Assembly (NCBI GenBank): GCA_017461985.1
Contig: JAFTSA010000001.1
Span: 126,301-190,300 of the forward strand
Direction: 5' to 3'
Source: Clostridia bacterium
GTDB taxonomy: Bacteria; Bacillota; Clostridia; Christensenellales; CAG-917
DNA length: 64,000 bases
Positions 18,674 to 26,529 of this stretch are shown here, one piece after another; within the stretch, counting starts at the first letter, position 1; each line of letters starts with the position of its first letter. The notes under the pieces were generated by a model. The model did not search any database. It was not told where the DNA came from and worked only from the letters and a program-made list of their open reading frames with translations. The position numbers and the translations under genes are program-made.

Positions 18674-19123
18674 ATGAAAATTGCAATCGGTTGTGATCAT
18701 GGTGGCATCGTCTTGAAAGACGCCGTCACAAGCACTCTTGAAGCCCTTGGGGCAGAAGTGGTGGATCTTGGCACAAACTCTACAGACTCAGTGGACTATC
18801 CCACCTACGGCCTTAAGGTGGCTGAAACAGTGGCAAGCGGTCAATGTGACGCAGGTGTCATCATGTGTGGCACAGGCATTGGCATTTCAATCTCTGCAAA
18901 CAAAGTGCCCGGCATCAGATGCGCAGTTGTCACCAACACTTATATGGCACAGCTCACCAAAAACCACAACAACGCCAACATCATTTCATTGGGTGGCAGA
19001 GTCATCACTCCCGATGAAGCAAAGGACATTGTCACGGCATGGTACACCGCAGAATACGAAGGCGGACGTCATCAACGCCGTCTTGATATGATCACCGACA
19101 TCGAAAAGAAATACTCAAAGTAA
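18674..19123 (+). CDS. rpiB: Ribose-5-phosphate isomerase B
   Basis: Interconverts ribose 5-phosphate and ribulose 5-phosphate in the non-oxidative pentose phosphate pathway (RpiB/LacAB family). The 149-residue length is typical. It starts with the phosphate/substrate loop MKIAIGCDHGG, carries the active-site cysteine loop VIMCGTGIGISISANK (about 66-81), and has the conserved segments RCAVVTNTYMAQLTKNHNNA and GGRHQRRLDMI. AGGAGA ribosome site, own promoter, and a terminator directly behind it, so it is a single-gene unit. Confidence 0.95.
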   Translation: MKIAIGCDHGGIVLKDAVTSTLEALGAEVVDLGTNSTDSVDYPTYGLKVAETVASGQCDAGVIMCGTGIGISISANKVPGIRCAVVTNTYMAQLTKNHNNANIISLGGRVITPDEAKDIVTAWYTAEYEGGRHQRRLDMITDIEKKYSK

Positions 19124-19131
19124 ACAAAAAG

Positions 19132-19156
19132 ACGGCATAGAAATATGCCGTTTTTA
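19132..19156 (+). terminator. Intrinsic terminator after rpiB
   Basis: Stem ACGGCATA / TATGCCGT with loop GAAA, followed by T residues. Confidence 0.85.
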
Positions 19157-19182
19157 TATTCAATAAATACAGCTTGTTCAAT

Positions 19183-19217
19183 GAAAAAAGGCACTGATTT
19201 CAGTGCCTTATTTTTTT
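19183..19217. terminator. Bidirectional terminator between rpiB and queH
   Basis: Stem AAGGCACTGA (19188-19197) / TCAGTGCCTT (19200-19209), flanked by an A tract on the left and a T tract on the right, so it can serve the minus-strand queH as well. Confidence 0.8.
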
Positions 19218-19238
19218 GTCAATTTTGTTTTTTGTTTA

Positions 19239-19817
19239 TCAATTATCTTTGTGCCAGTTGGAGTAGGTGCAACCGCAGTAGTCTTGGCGGTAGAGCCCCA
19301 GTGCTTTTGAAAGGCGGATAGAGCGGAGATAGCCGTCCTTCTTTTTGAAATCACTTTCAAGATATTGCACTCCGTATTTGTCACCCATCTTGTTGCCTAC
19401 TTCATTGATGAGGGGAGCATTCTTGTGAGGACTGACGGTGAGGGTGGTGGCAAAGAAGTCGTAGTCGTCTTTGTGTGAGGACAGATATTCAGCAGTTTTT
19501 TCAAGACGAAGGTCAAAGCAAGCGGTGCATCTTGCGCCCCCTTCCTTTTCATTTTCAAGGCCCTTCACAAAAGAAATATACTAGTTTTCATCTTGTTCGG
19601 GCACAACCAACTTTACATCAGGAAAATGCAAAATCAACTGTTTAAGTGTTTCAAGACGCTTGTTAAACTCCTCTTTTGGTTGAATATTGGGGTTGTAGAA
19701 AAACGCCGTCACGTCGAAGCGTGCGGTCAAATCCTCAATAGACCCGCAAAAGCAAGGGGCACAACAGACTTGAAGGAGAAGCCTTGGTTTTTTTTGTACA
19801 ACTTCGTCAATTTTCAT
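19239..19817 (-). pseudogene. queH: Epoxyqueuosine reductase QueH, interrupted by one in-frame TAG
   Basis: QueH (DUF208) reduces epoxyqueuosine to queuosine in tRNA, using an iron-sulfur centre. Reading on the minus strand from ATG 19817, the first 78 codons encode the family N-terminus with VCCAPCFCG, ending VVPEQDEN. A TAG follows (19583-19581), then the same frame continues as YISFVKGLENEKEGGARC through to the C-terminal DYCGCTYSNW. Every cysteine pair expected of the family is present, and no frameshift is needed; a single base change would restore about 192 residues. TAG ends other genes here, so recoding is not the default explanation. A recent nonsense mutation, strain heterogeneity or a sequencing/assembly error are all possible. 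Confidence 0.85.
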
Positions 19818-19896
19818 AAATCCATTATATCACGGCGGTGAAAAGACTGCAACAGGTTGTTGCTCCCACTGTCAAAACTCCTTGCACGTATAGGCG

Positions 19897-19916
19897 TTTG
19901 AAACCAAAGTTTCAAA
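19897..19916. promoter_or_regulatory. Inverted repeat upstream of the ABC exporter promoter
   Basis: Perfect 8-bp arms TTTGAAAC / GTTTCAAA with loop CAAA, 26 bp before the -35 box. There is no T tract, so an operator is more likely than a terminator. Speculative. Confidence 0.35.
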
Positions 19917-19941
19917 AAGATGGCATTTTTCAAAAAGGGTG

Positions 19942-19970
19942 TTGAGTGTGGGCGTATATTGTGGTATAAT
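19942..19970 (+). promoter_or_regulatory. Promoter of the ABC exporter operon
   Basis: TTGAGT (19942-19947), 17 bp, TATAAT (19965-19970). Confidence 0.7.
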
Positions 19971-20011
19971 GTTTTGAGATATATATTTTCATATATTGAA
20001 AGGTGGTCATT

Positions 20012-20680
20012 ATGGAAATCCTATTGAAAGCACAAGGCATAACCAAGACCTTTGACACCGGCGCAAAGACCGAGGTGCTCAAGGGCGTAGACCTGACCGT
20101 TGAGGACGGAGAGTTTGTGGCAATAGTCGGTGAGTCTGGCTCAGGCAAATCCACACTCCTTTATATCCTTGCCGGCATAGACACCCCCACCAGCGGCGAG
20201 GTGGTTTTGGCAGGTCAAAATCTTGCCACAGTGAGCGATGACGATATGGCGTCACTCCGCCGTCACGACGTGGCTTTTGTCTATCAATACGACAACCTTG
20301 TGCCTCATCTCAATGCTTATGAAAATATCACCCTTCCCCTTGTCCTTGACAAACAAAAGGAAAGTGAATTCAAGGAAAGAGTGGTGGCTCTTGCCACAGA
20401 ACTTGGCATAGCCGACCGCCTGAAAAACTACCCCAATGAACTGAGCGGTGGTGAGCAACAACGTGTGGCAATTGCCCGCGCCCTTGCCATCAACCCTAAA
20501 GTCATATTCCTTGACGAGCCTACAGGCAGTCTTGACCGCGAGCGTGGCAGACAAGTTATGGAAATTTTGAAAGAAGTCAATGAAAAACGTGGAGTGACTC
20601 TCATCATGGTCACCCACTCTTTGACCCACGCAGGATACGCTTCAAGAAGAATTGAAATTGAGGACGGAAGAATAAAGTGA
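20012..20680 (+). CDS. ABC transporter ATP-binding protein, MacB/LolD type
   Basis: 222 residues, the usual length for a stand-alone ATPase of the FtsE/LolD/MacB branch. Walker A is GESGSGKSTLLYIL (about 36-49), the signature is LSGGEQQRVAIARAL, Walker B is VIFLDEPTGSLD and the switch histidine is in MVTHS. The ATG at 20012 follows an AAAGGTGG ribosome site better than the ATG at 20003. The stop overlaps the permease start by 4 bases (GTGA). In this branch the ATPase drives mechanotransmission by its FtsX-like partner, exporting or extracting peptides, antibiotics or lipoproteins, rather than classic alternating-access import. Confidence 0.92.
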   Translation: MEILLKAQGITKTFDTGAKTEVLKGVDLTVEDGEFVAIVGESGSGKSTLLYILAGIDTPTSGEVVLAGQNLATVSDDDMASLRRHDVAFVYQYDNLVPHLNAYENITLPLVLDKQKESEFKERVVALATELGIADRLKNYPNELSGGEQQRVAIARALAINPKVIFLDEPTGSLDRERGRQVMEILKEVNEKRGVTLIMVTHSLTHAGYASRRIEIEDGRIK

Positions 20681-23100
20681 TCTTCAAACTTGCACTGAAA
20701 AACATATCCTCAAAGCCTTTGCGCGCCGTTGCCACAGTCCTTGTGATTGCCATAGCGGTGGCGTTGGTCTTTTCTATGCTTTCATTTTCGGATGCAGTGT
20801 ATGACTATCTCTTCCAAGTGGAGACGGCAGGGGCAGGCATCAGTGACGTCACCCTCAAAACCAACTCCACCAGCGACCGCATCACCGGTGTCAGCGGACT
20901 TGACGGCATAGAGGGAGTGGATAAGGTTGTGCCCACCCTCAACATGTACGCTCTTTCAAACGGACAATATCTTTCCCTCCGTGGTTTTGACAAGGGGGAC
21001 TATGAAACCCTTGCGGACATTGACGTCGTTGAAGGAGACATCTCACTCCTTGACCAAAACATAGACAACGTTGTGGTCAGTGAGAGTATGGCAGAGGAGT
21101 TTGACCTCAAAGTTGGCTCATCACTTCAAATTGAATCTGGCGAAAAGAAACTCACCTTCTACGTTGTGGCAATCGCCAAAAACAACGGCTATTTCCTCAC
21201 AGACAGTCCCCACGTTGTGGTTTGCAATGTGAAAGGTGTATCTCGTCTCATCTACGGTGAGTTTGCCGTCTACAATGAAATCTATCTCGTCCTTGAAGAG
21301 GGCGCAAGCACCTCCTCAGTTATCACAGAGGTCAAGTCTATGAGTGACTACAAGGATATGACCGTCAGTGAAAGCAAGGACGTCAAATACGTTGAAAATC
21401 AATCCACCTCAATGTCTGCACCTGTTGTCATTGCAGGCCTTGGAGTGGCAGTTATCGCAATAGCATTTGTGGTGCTCATATCCCTCACCTCTCTCAGTGA
21501 AAGACGAAAGTACGTGGCAAAACTGATGGGAGTTGGCGGAACAAAATCACAAATCCTCTTCATATTCCTTGCCGAAGTTTTGATTTTGGCATTTGCAGGG
21601 GCAGTCATCGGCTCAGTGCTTGCAAGCGGTGTGTTTGCAGCACTTCTTGCAGCAACTCTGTCCTCAATGATTGCTTTCAGCATATCTGCACTGAAATTGT
21701 TTGGTGCGGCGGTCATAGGCTTTGTGACGGCAGTTGTTGCAGTGCTTGTGCCTATTGCCACAACCCTCAATCGCACAGTCCGTGCCAACGAAAATGAAAA
21801 GAAAAAGTCAGTCCTTTGGACTGCATTGCCCATTGCACTTCTTCTTGTGGCAGTGGTGTCTGTGATTATTGAATTCACCGCAAAGGGCGGAAAAGGCTCA
21901 TTGTCCCTTGTCAACGTGGTGCTTGTTCTCGTTGCTCTTGTGGTAAACGTGCCCTTTGTCCTTCGTGGAGTGGCAAAACTCCTTTCAAAGTTTAGAAATC
22001 CCGCAGTGCAACTTGGCTCAAAGACGACACTCCGTGAGCGCAGACATACACGGCTTCAAATCCTCACCGCAGGCATGACCGTCACAATGCTTCTCTTTAT
22101 GGCGTGGAGCGTGACCACAGACATATTCACCGGCTACCTTACCGAGTTTGAGGACAAAGTGCTTGTGACAAACGTCCACTCTACAATAGCGGACAGCCCC
22201 ACCCTTGAGGGCATAGCAGACGTAGATGGCGTGAAGAGTGCAGTGCCCCTTATATGGCGTCAAGGCAAAATGGTAGAGGCAGGCAAGGGCAAGACCGTCA
22301 ACATCATAGGCAGTGAAAAGGCTCTTGACCTCATTGATTTTGCATTTGTCAGTGACGACAAGGAAACTATGAAGCAAATCTTGCTCACTCCCGGCAATAT
22401 CGTCATCGACAAGGCCTATCAAGAGCTTTACGGCATAAACGTAGGAGACAAGGTCACTGTGGAAATTGACGGCAAGAGTGCAACACTCACCGTTGCCGGC
22501 ATCACAAGACACAAACTCTTCAACGGCAACTATATCATCGCATCTCTCGACACCTTTGAAGCGGAATACGGTATGGGAGCAGACACCGTCCTTGTGGTCA
22601 GTGACGATGCCACCCTTATGGCAGAAAAAATCCGCTCAGAGTTTGTCAAGAAAAACTATTACGCAGTGGATGCTCTCACCCTCTACAAGTGGGATGCGGA
22701 GTCCCTCGGCAACGTGTTTGACCTCGTTGGCACTCTTGCAATAGTGATGGTTGTGCTTGTGTATATGGTGCTTATTGCCAGCGCCGTTGCATCTCGTCCC
22801 AACGGAGAAAAGTGCAGGACGGCAATGCTTTCAGCCGGTATGTCAAGAAAGACCTTGCTTTCCAGCGAGTGCTTTGAATATGCCCTCAACTCCCTTGTGT
22901 CCTTTGTCACGTCCTTTGCCGTCAGCGTGCTTATGACCGCATCACTCATCGGCGCGCTCCGTCTGTTTGGATTGTACTTTGAGTTTATGTACAGCGCGGA
23001 CGTTGTGGCATACGTAGGCGTGGCATTGTCCGTAGGCTACACCCTGATACCCCTCCTTGCAGGGTTCAAAAAGAAATATACCCTCAAAAGACAAAAGTGA
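20677..23100 (+). CDS. FtsX/MacB-type ABC transporter permease
   Basis: 807 residues, GTG start overlapping the ATPase stop. One membrane segment near the N-terminus (VATVLVIAIAVALVFSML) is followed by a large extracytoplasmic MacB_PCD-like domain (about 40-240). Three membrane segments then form an FtsX domain (about 248-365), a second half repeats the pattern, and a final FtsX-type domain ends the protein. This is the long two-FtsX-domain form common in Bacillota, which functions with one ATPase. It probably exports or mobilises an envelope-associated substrate. The lipoprotein encoded immediately downstream is a plausible partner or cargo (inference from adjacency). Confidence 0.88.
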   Translation: MIFKLALKNISSKPLRAVATVLVIAIAVALVFSMLSFSDAVYDYLFQVETAGAGISDVTLKTNSTSDRITGVSGLDGIEGVDKVVPTLNMYALSNGQYLSLRGFDKGDYETLADIDVVEGDISLLDQNIDNVVVSESMAEEFDLKVGSSLQIESGEKKLTFYVVAIAKNNGYFLTDSPHVVVCNVKGVSRLIYGEFAVYNEIYLVLEEGASTSSVITEVKSMSDYKDMTVSESKDVKYVENQSTSMSAPVVIAGLGVAVIAIAFVVLISLTSLSERRKYVAKLMGVGGTKSQILFIFLAEVLILAFAGAVIGSVLASGVFAALLAATLSSMIAFSISALKLFGAAVIGFVTAVVAVLVPIATTLNRTVRANENEKKKSVLWTALPIALLLVAVVSVIIEFTAKGGKGSLSLVNVVLVLVALVVNVPFVLRGVAKLLSKFRNPAVQLGSKTTLRERRHTRLQILTAGMTVTMLLFMAWSVTTDIFTGYLTEFEDKVLVTNVHSTIADSPTLEGIADVDGVKSAVPLIWRQGKMVEAGKGKTVNIIGSEKALDLIDFAFVSDDKETMKQILLTPGNIVIDKAYQELYGINVGDKVTVEIDGKSATLTVAGITRHKLFNGNYIIASLDTFEAEYGMGADTVLVVSDDATLMAEKIRSEFVKKNYYAVDALTLYKWDAESLGNVFDLVGTLAIVMVVLVYMVLIASAVASRPNGEKCRTAMLSAGMSRKTLLSSECFEYALNSLVSFVTSFAVSVLMTASLIGALRLFGLYFEFMYSADVVAYVGVALSVGYTLIPLLAGFKKKYTLKRQK

Positions 23101-23119
23101 TTTTGTCCTAGGAAATTAT

Positions 23120-24838
23120 ATGAAAAAATCCTCAAAAATCTTGATAATACTTCTTGTGATTGTCACCTCGGTGGCAATGATTTTCACTGCTTGCGACAAA
23201 GACGAGCAACCTGTCGACACCCGTCCTCAAACGGTTGATAGGCTTGTCAGCGTGGCACTGAAAGCCCAAAACAACAGTTGGAAAGTGGATATGACCGAGG
23301 CGGAAATCAAGGCACTTTCAGCCCCTGCAACCTACGTTGTTGCAAGAGAGTGGACTCTGTTTTTTGCAGACGTCATTGAAAGCGGAAGTCTTCAAGAAGG
23401 CAAGATTTCAAGGATAGCAGACTATCTTGAATCCGCAGAGGGCAAAGCCCTTGTGGGCGGTGAAGTGGACGTCAACAATTTCTTTGATGTGGTCCGTTCA
23501 ATCGGCTTTACAGGCGCAGACGTTGAGACCTTGGTTTATGACGTGCTCCACACCTTCATCAGTGAAGGAGAGGGCATTTACAATAGGGCAATCGCGGACA
23601 TTGAAAAGATAATGGGTGACGCCACCTTGACAACAGAAGCAAGAGAAAACGCCCACAATCAACTTGTCAAAATGCAGACTGGCAGGGACTCCTTCAAGCA
23701 TGCCTCTCTTGGTGCTGAAGAAACCATAAAGGCACTTGAAGATGCCGAAAGTGGTGTAAAAAACCTTGTTTCGTTCACTTACAACACGGCGATGCTCTTT
23801 GGTGACGGTTCAAACAGTGGGCTCTTTGAGGCTCTGCAAGACGGCTCACTTGAGGGTGCTAGCACCAGTGAAGTTGCCACCTATCTTTCAAGCGTTGTGT
23901 CCTCTGTGAAGGATATGAGCGCAACCATTGAGAGTGATGCAGTGAGCATTCGAAGTGCAATCAACTCCCTTATGGGATTCTATGATTTGGTGGTGGTTGC
24001 AGATCCCACAATTGAAACAATCTTCACCGTGGTCAGCAACTACAAGACATTGCCCACAGTTCTTCCTCTTGCGTGCGACTTTGTTGAAAACCTTGAAACT
24101 ATAGCACTGAAGGGTGATGACTATTCCTTCATCGAGGGCGTCATGGGTTGCTTCAAAGAGGGCTATACAGAGGAGTATGACGGCGCAAACTTGTATATTG
24201 CTTGGTCACGTCTTATCCTTGCAATGCTTGGCATTGATTACAGCGAGAGCCTTGACACAATCACCACACAATGGGGCAGCGCAAAGGAAGTCATCAATGA
24301 TTTGATGAACGAACTAGTTGTTGGCGGAAACGAAGGGGCAGGCAAAGACCTTTCAATCTATCTTGCCTTTATGCTCAACTCAGAAAGTGAGGAAGACAAT
24401 ATCAATGGCGTGAAGACAGAGCGCTTTGCATCATTTGTCCTTGCAGACATCTATCTCAAACAATTCAAGAAACATTATAGAGAATACAAGAGCGGAGTGG
24501 TGACAACACCCGACTCTCTCATCGGCAGTGCCAACTTCCTTATGAAGTACTATTCTGGTGAATCAAACGTCAGCATCAACACCAACTTCACCACCACTTG
24601 GTATGAGGGCATAGTGAACGGCACTCTTTCAAAGATGGAAAGTGAAAGGACACCTCTTTACGAGGCGGCACATTACGAGATGGACAATCTCACCAAAACC
24701 CTCACCACCACCTTCATCACAGGTCTTCTTGATATGGCGTCGCTGACACCTCAAAAGGTGGGCACTGACGGCTATACCGCTCTGAAAGCAGAAGTTGAAA
24801 ACATTTACACCCAAATTGCAGAAGCAATCTTGGGATAG
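23120..24838 (+). CDS. Lipoprotein of unknown function next to the ABC exporter
   Basis: 572 residues from ATG 23120, with TAGGAAA upstream; the frame is open earlier but overlaps the permease. Lipobox IFTAC follows a hydrophobic signal of about 20 residues, so the mature protein is probably lipid-anchored outside the membrane. The rest looks mostly alpha-helical, with no motif I recognise, no catalytic signature and no repeat array. It lies 19 bases behind the FtsX-type permease and 9 bases before a PIG-L deacetylase, so the four genes appear to be one operon. It could be an accessory or substrate of the exporter. Confidence 0.75.
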   Translation: MKKSSKILIILLVIVTSVAMIFTACDKDEQPVDTRPQTVDRLVSVALKAQNNSWKVDMTEAEIKALSAPATYVVAREWTLFFADVIESGSLQEGKISRIADYLESAEGKALVGGEVDVNNFFDVVRSIGFTGADVETLVYDVLHTFISEGEGIYNRAIADIEKIMGDATLTTEARENAHNQLVKMQTGRDSFKHASLGAEETIKALEDAESGVKNLVSFTYNTAMLFGDGSNSGLFEALQDGSLEGASTSEVATYLSSVVSSVKDMSATIESDAVSIRSAINSLMGFYDLVVVADPTIETIFTVVSNYKTLPTVLPLACDFVENLETIALKGDDYSFIEGVMGCFKEGYTEEYDGANLYIAWSRLILAMLGIDYSESLDTITTQWGSAKEVINDLMNELVVGGNEGAGKDLSIYLAFMLNSESEEDNINGVKTERFASFVLADIYLKQFKKHYREYKSGVVTTPDSLIGSANFLMKYYSGESNVSINTNFTTTWYEGIVNGTLSKMESERTPLYEAAHYEMDNLTKTLTTTFITGLLDMASLTPQKVGTDGYTALKAEVENIYTQIAEAILG

Positions 24839-24847
24839 GGGGAATAT

Positions 24848-25678
24848 ATGGCATTTTTCAAACTGAAAAAGAAACTGGTCAGCGGACTGGACAAAGTCCT
24901 TGGTGACGACAAAATCCTTGAACTCATCGCACCTCTTCCTGACGTGGAGAAGTACGACAGATTTTTGTTCATCGGCCCTCACCCTGACGACATTGAAATC
25001 GGCGCAGGGGCAACTGTGTGCAAAATTAAGCGCACCAACAAAAAAGCAAAAATCAAATTCCTCATCTGCACGGACGGCGGGGCAGGCACTTCCGACCCTG
25101 ATATGACCGCTGAGCAAGTGGCGGAAATCCGCGCTAAGGAGTCAAAGGAGTCCGCAGACTTTTTGGGTGCAGAACTTGAAATGCTCCTCTTTGGTGACGG
25201 CGCACCTTATGATGAAAACGAACTGGCAAAGGAAATCGGCAGAGTCATCTATGAGTTTGAGCCTGACGTGATTTTCTGCCCTGACCCTCATCTCCCCACC
25301 GAAACGCACCCCGACCACTTGAAGTGTGGCAGAGCCACCAACACGGCACTTTTCATTTCAAGTTATCGTATCGTGGCAGAGCGCAATGGTCTCACCCTTG
25401 ACCCTAAAAAGATAAAGCCCAACCACATCATCGCATACTATTACACCCATAGAGCAAACACCTTTGTGGAATTCAGCGATGAAGACCAACTGAAACAAGT
25501 GGCATCATTCAAGATTCACCGCTCACAAATGTCACCTATGCTGGCAGAAGCACAAGGCATCTATTTTGCTCTCCGTGCCAACCGTATGGGCGCAATGGCA
25601 GGGGTGAAGCAAGCGGAAGGATTCTTTGTTGAAGCCCCCATGCATCAACACTGTGTGACTGAATCAAACAACTGGTGA
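24848..25678 (+). CDS. PIG-L/LmbE family deacetylase
   Basis: 276 residues. Zinc-dependent de-N-acetylase of N-acetylglucosamine-type substrates. The hallmark zinc/catalytic motif PHPDDIEIGAGA is at about 44-55, and the second histidine motif is HPDHLKCGRAT. Family members act on GlcNAc conjugates such as bacillithiol or mycothiol precursors, GlcNAc-PI or lincosamide precursors. No neighbouring gene suggests a thiol pathway, so the substrate stays open. No signal peptide is visible, so it is cytoplasmic although its operon partners are envelope proteins. Its stop codon overlaps the first bases of structured element copy 2. Confidence 0.88.
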   Translation: MAFFKLKKKLVSGLDKVLGDDKILELIAPLPDVEKYDRFLFIGPHPDDIEIGAGATVCKIKRTNKKAKIKFLICTDGGAGTSDPDMTAEQVAEIRAKESKESADFLGAELEMLLFGDGAPYDENELAKEIGRVIYEFEPDVIFCPDPHLPTETHPDHLKCGRATNTALFISSYRIVAERNGLTLDPKKIKPNHIIAYYYTHRANTFVEFSDEDQLKQVASFKIHRSQMSPMLAEAQGIYFALRANRMGAMAGVKQAEGFFVEAPMHQHCVTESNNW

Positions 25679-25802
25679 AAAATGTGCTATTTGGCGATTC
25701 ACTGTGTCAGGCACTATGCAACAATTCTCACATACGATAAGTATGCTTCGACCTGATGCAAACGCACCTTCCTCGTTACTCATCCAAATATCCCATTTTT
25801 CA
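25676..25802 (+). repeat. Structured intergenic element, copy 2
   Basis: Outer stem TGAAAAATG (25676-25684) / CATTTTTCA (25794-25802), ATTTGG (25689) / CCAAAT (25784), TCAGG (25707) / CCTGA (25752) and apical CATAC-GATAA-GTATG (25731-25745). Same order of stems as copy 1, with different bases but preserved pairing. It overlaps the stop codon of the deacetylase gene, as copy 1 overlaps that of the giant gene. Confidence 0.75.
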
Positions 25803-25837
25803 AGTGCGCGCATCAAGTGTGGCAGCAAGATATAAGA

Positions 25838-25975
25838 GATGCATTGCTATTTGGCGATTGACTTTGTCAAGCACTCCCACACCAATCCTCATGTACGATA
25901 AGTACACTACGGCCTGTTGTGGCAGTACTTTCCTCGTCACTCATCCAAATATCCCATTTTTCAAGTGCAAGCATC
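25838..25975 (+). repeat. Structured intergenic element, copy 3 (tandem to copy 2)
   Basis: Direct repeat of copy 2 at a 160-bp offset: ATTTGG (25849) / CCAAAT (25945), CCACA (25877) / TGTGG (25918) and apical TGTAC-GATAA-GTACA (25892-25906). The 3' flank CATCAAGTGTG is also shared. The strong outer stem of copy 2 is not preserved. Copies 2 and 3 fill the gene-free stretch from 25679 to the promoter at 26016. Confidence 0.75.
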
Positions 25976-26015
25976 AAGTGTGCAAGTATATGCTTGTGCG
26001 CGCGATAAAAATATG

Positions 26016-26044
26016 TTGACAAAATAGAAAATATCGTATATATT
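26016..26044 (+). promoter_or_regulatory. Promoter of the TM1266-like/ABC importer operon
   Basis: TTGACA (26016-26021), 17 bp, TATATT (26039-26044). Confidence 0.75.
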
Positions 26045-26050
26045 AATTTT

Positions 26051-26171
26051 ACAAAAAGCAATCCAAAACGATGACCTCGGTCGGAGTGTAAGACGGCGAC
26101 ATAATCATCTCTGCACATAGGTGCAGTGTTTCATTGACTTTTATGCCATCGTCTTTGCGGTGGCATTTTTT
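26051..26171 (+). promoter_or_regulatory. Candidate riboswitch/attenuator leader with intrinsic terminator
   Basis: An untranslated leader of about 140 bases. Stem GATGA (26070-26074) / TCATC (26105-26109) encloses GTCG/CGAC. A hairpin CTGCAC-ATAG-GTGCAG follows (26111-26126). Then comes a terminator, ATGCCATCG (26143-26151) / CGGTGGCAT (26158-26166), with six T (26166-26171), just before the ribosome site AAGGAGA. ACGATG (26068-26073) in the 5' strand of the first stem is also complementary to CATCGT (26147-26152) in the terminator, so the two folds are mutually exclusive. I see no TPP, SAM, purine, FMN, cobalamin or fluoride consensus in it. Confidence 0.6.
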
Positions 26172-26192
26172 GTACGGAAAAAGGAGAATACT

Positions 26193-26444
26193 ATGAAAAG
26201 AATTGGAGTGATTGGCATTGTAATCAAAGGAGATAGAGCAGTGGCAGTGGAGATGCAAAAGGTCCTTGGTGACTTTGGTGACATCATCATTGGACGTATG
26301 GGCGTGCCCCGTCCTGAGGCCAACGTGATATCCCTCATCGTTGAAGGCAGTGTGGAGAGGGTGTCCGCATTGACAGGACGTCTTGGCAAGTTTCACGAAC
26401 TTTCAGTGAAGTCCGCACTGACCTCAGTTGAAATTGATTGTTGA
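26193..26444 (+). CDS. TM1266-like ACT-fold protein (putative hydrogenase-system regulator family)
   Basis: 83 residues from ATG 26193 with a textbook AAGGAGA site; the open frame extends upstream only through the terminator hairpin. The small alpha/beta sequence, with IGVIGIVIKG at the start, IIIGRMGVP in the middle and SALTGRLGKFHELSVKSA near the end, resembles the TM1266 family. Its members have an ACT/NikR-C-like fold and are annotated as iron-only hydrogenase system regulators. No hydrogenase or maturase gene lies in this window. Here it leads an operon encoding an importer, so it may sense a small ligand related to the transported compound; that is inference. Confidence 0.7.
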   Translation: MKRIGVIGIVIKGDRAVAVEMQKVLGDFGDIIIGRMGVPRPEANVISLIVEGSVERVSALTGRLGKFHELSVKSALTSVEIDC

Positions 26445-26529
26445 CACAAACCAACACTTAAACAGACAAAACAAGAAGATAAACCCTTTGTTTTGCAAAT
26501 AATATGAATAATAAATAGGAGAAATATAT

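Noticed and set aside
19239..19583. Two separate small genes (109 and 78 codons) at the queH locus
   Set aside because: They are the same frame separated by a single TAG, and together they reproduce one QueH protein; the downstream part has no ribosome site.
19581..19583. TAG as a sense codon (alternative code or pyrrolysine)
   Set aside because: TAG terminates other intact genes in the window (for example at 7466 and 24838), and release factor 1 is encoded here. Not excluded, but not needed.
25676..25975. Tandem repeat as a possible CRISPR array
   Set aside because: Only two units at a 160-bp period, without regular short repeats and unique spacers; no cas gene anywhere in the window.
26051..26171. 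Leader as a TPP riboswitch, suggested by the NMT1-like binding protein
   Set aside because: The conserved CUGAGA and GCGUAGGGA blocks are absent, and stem order does not fit.
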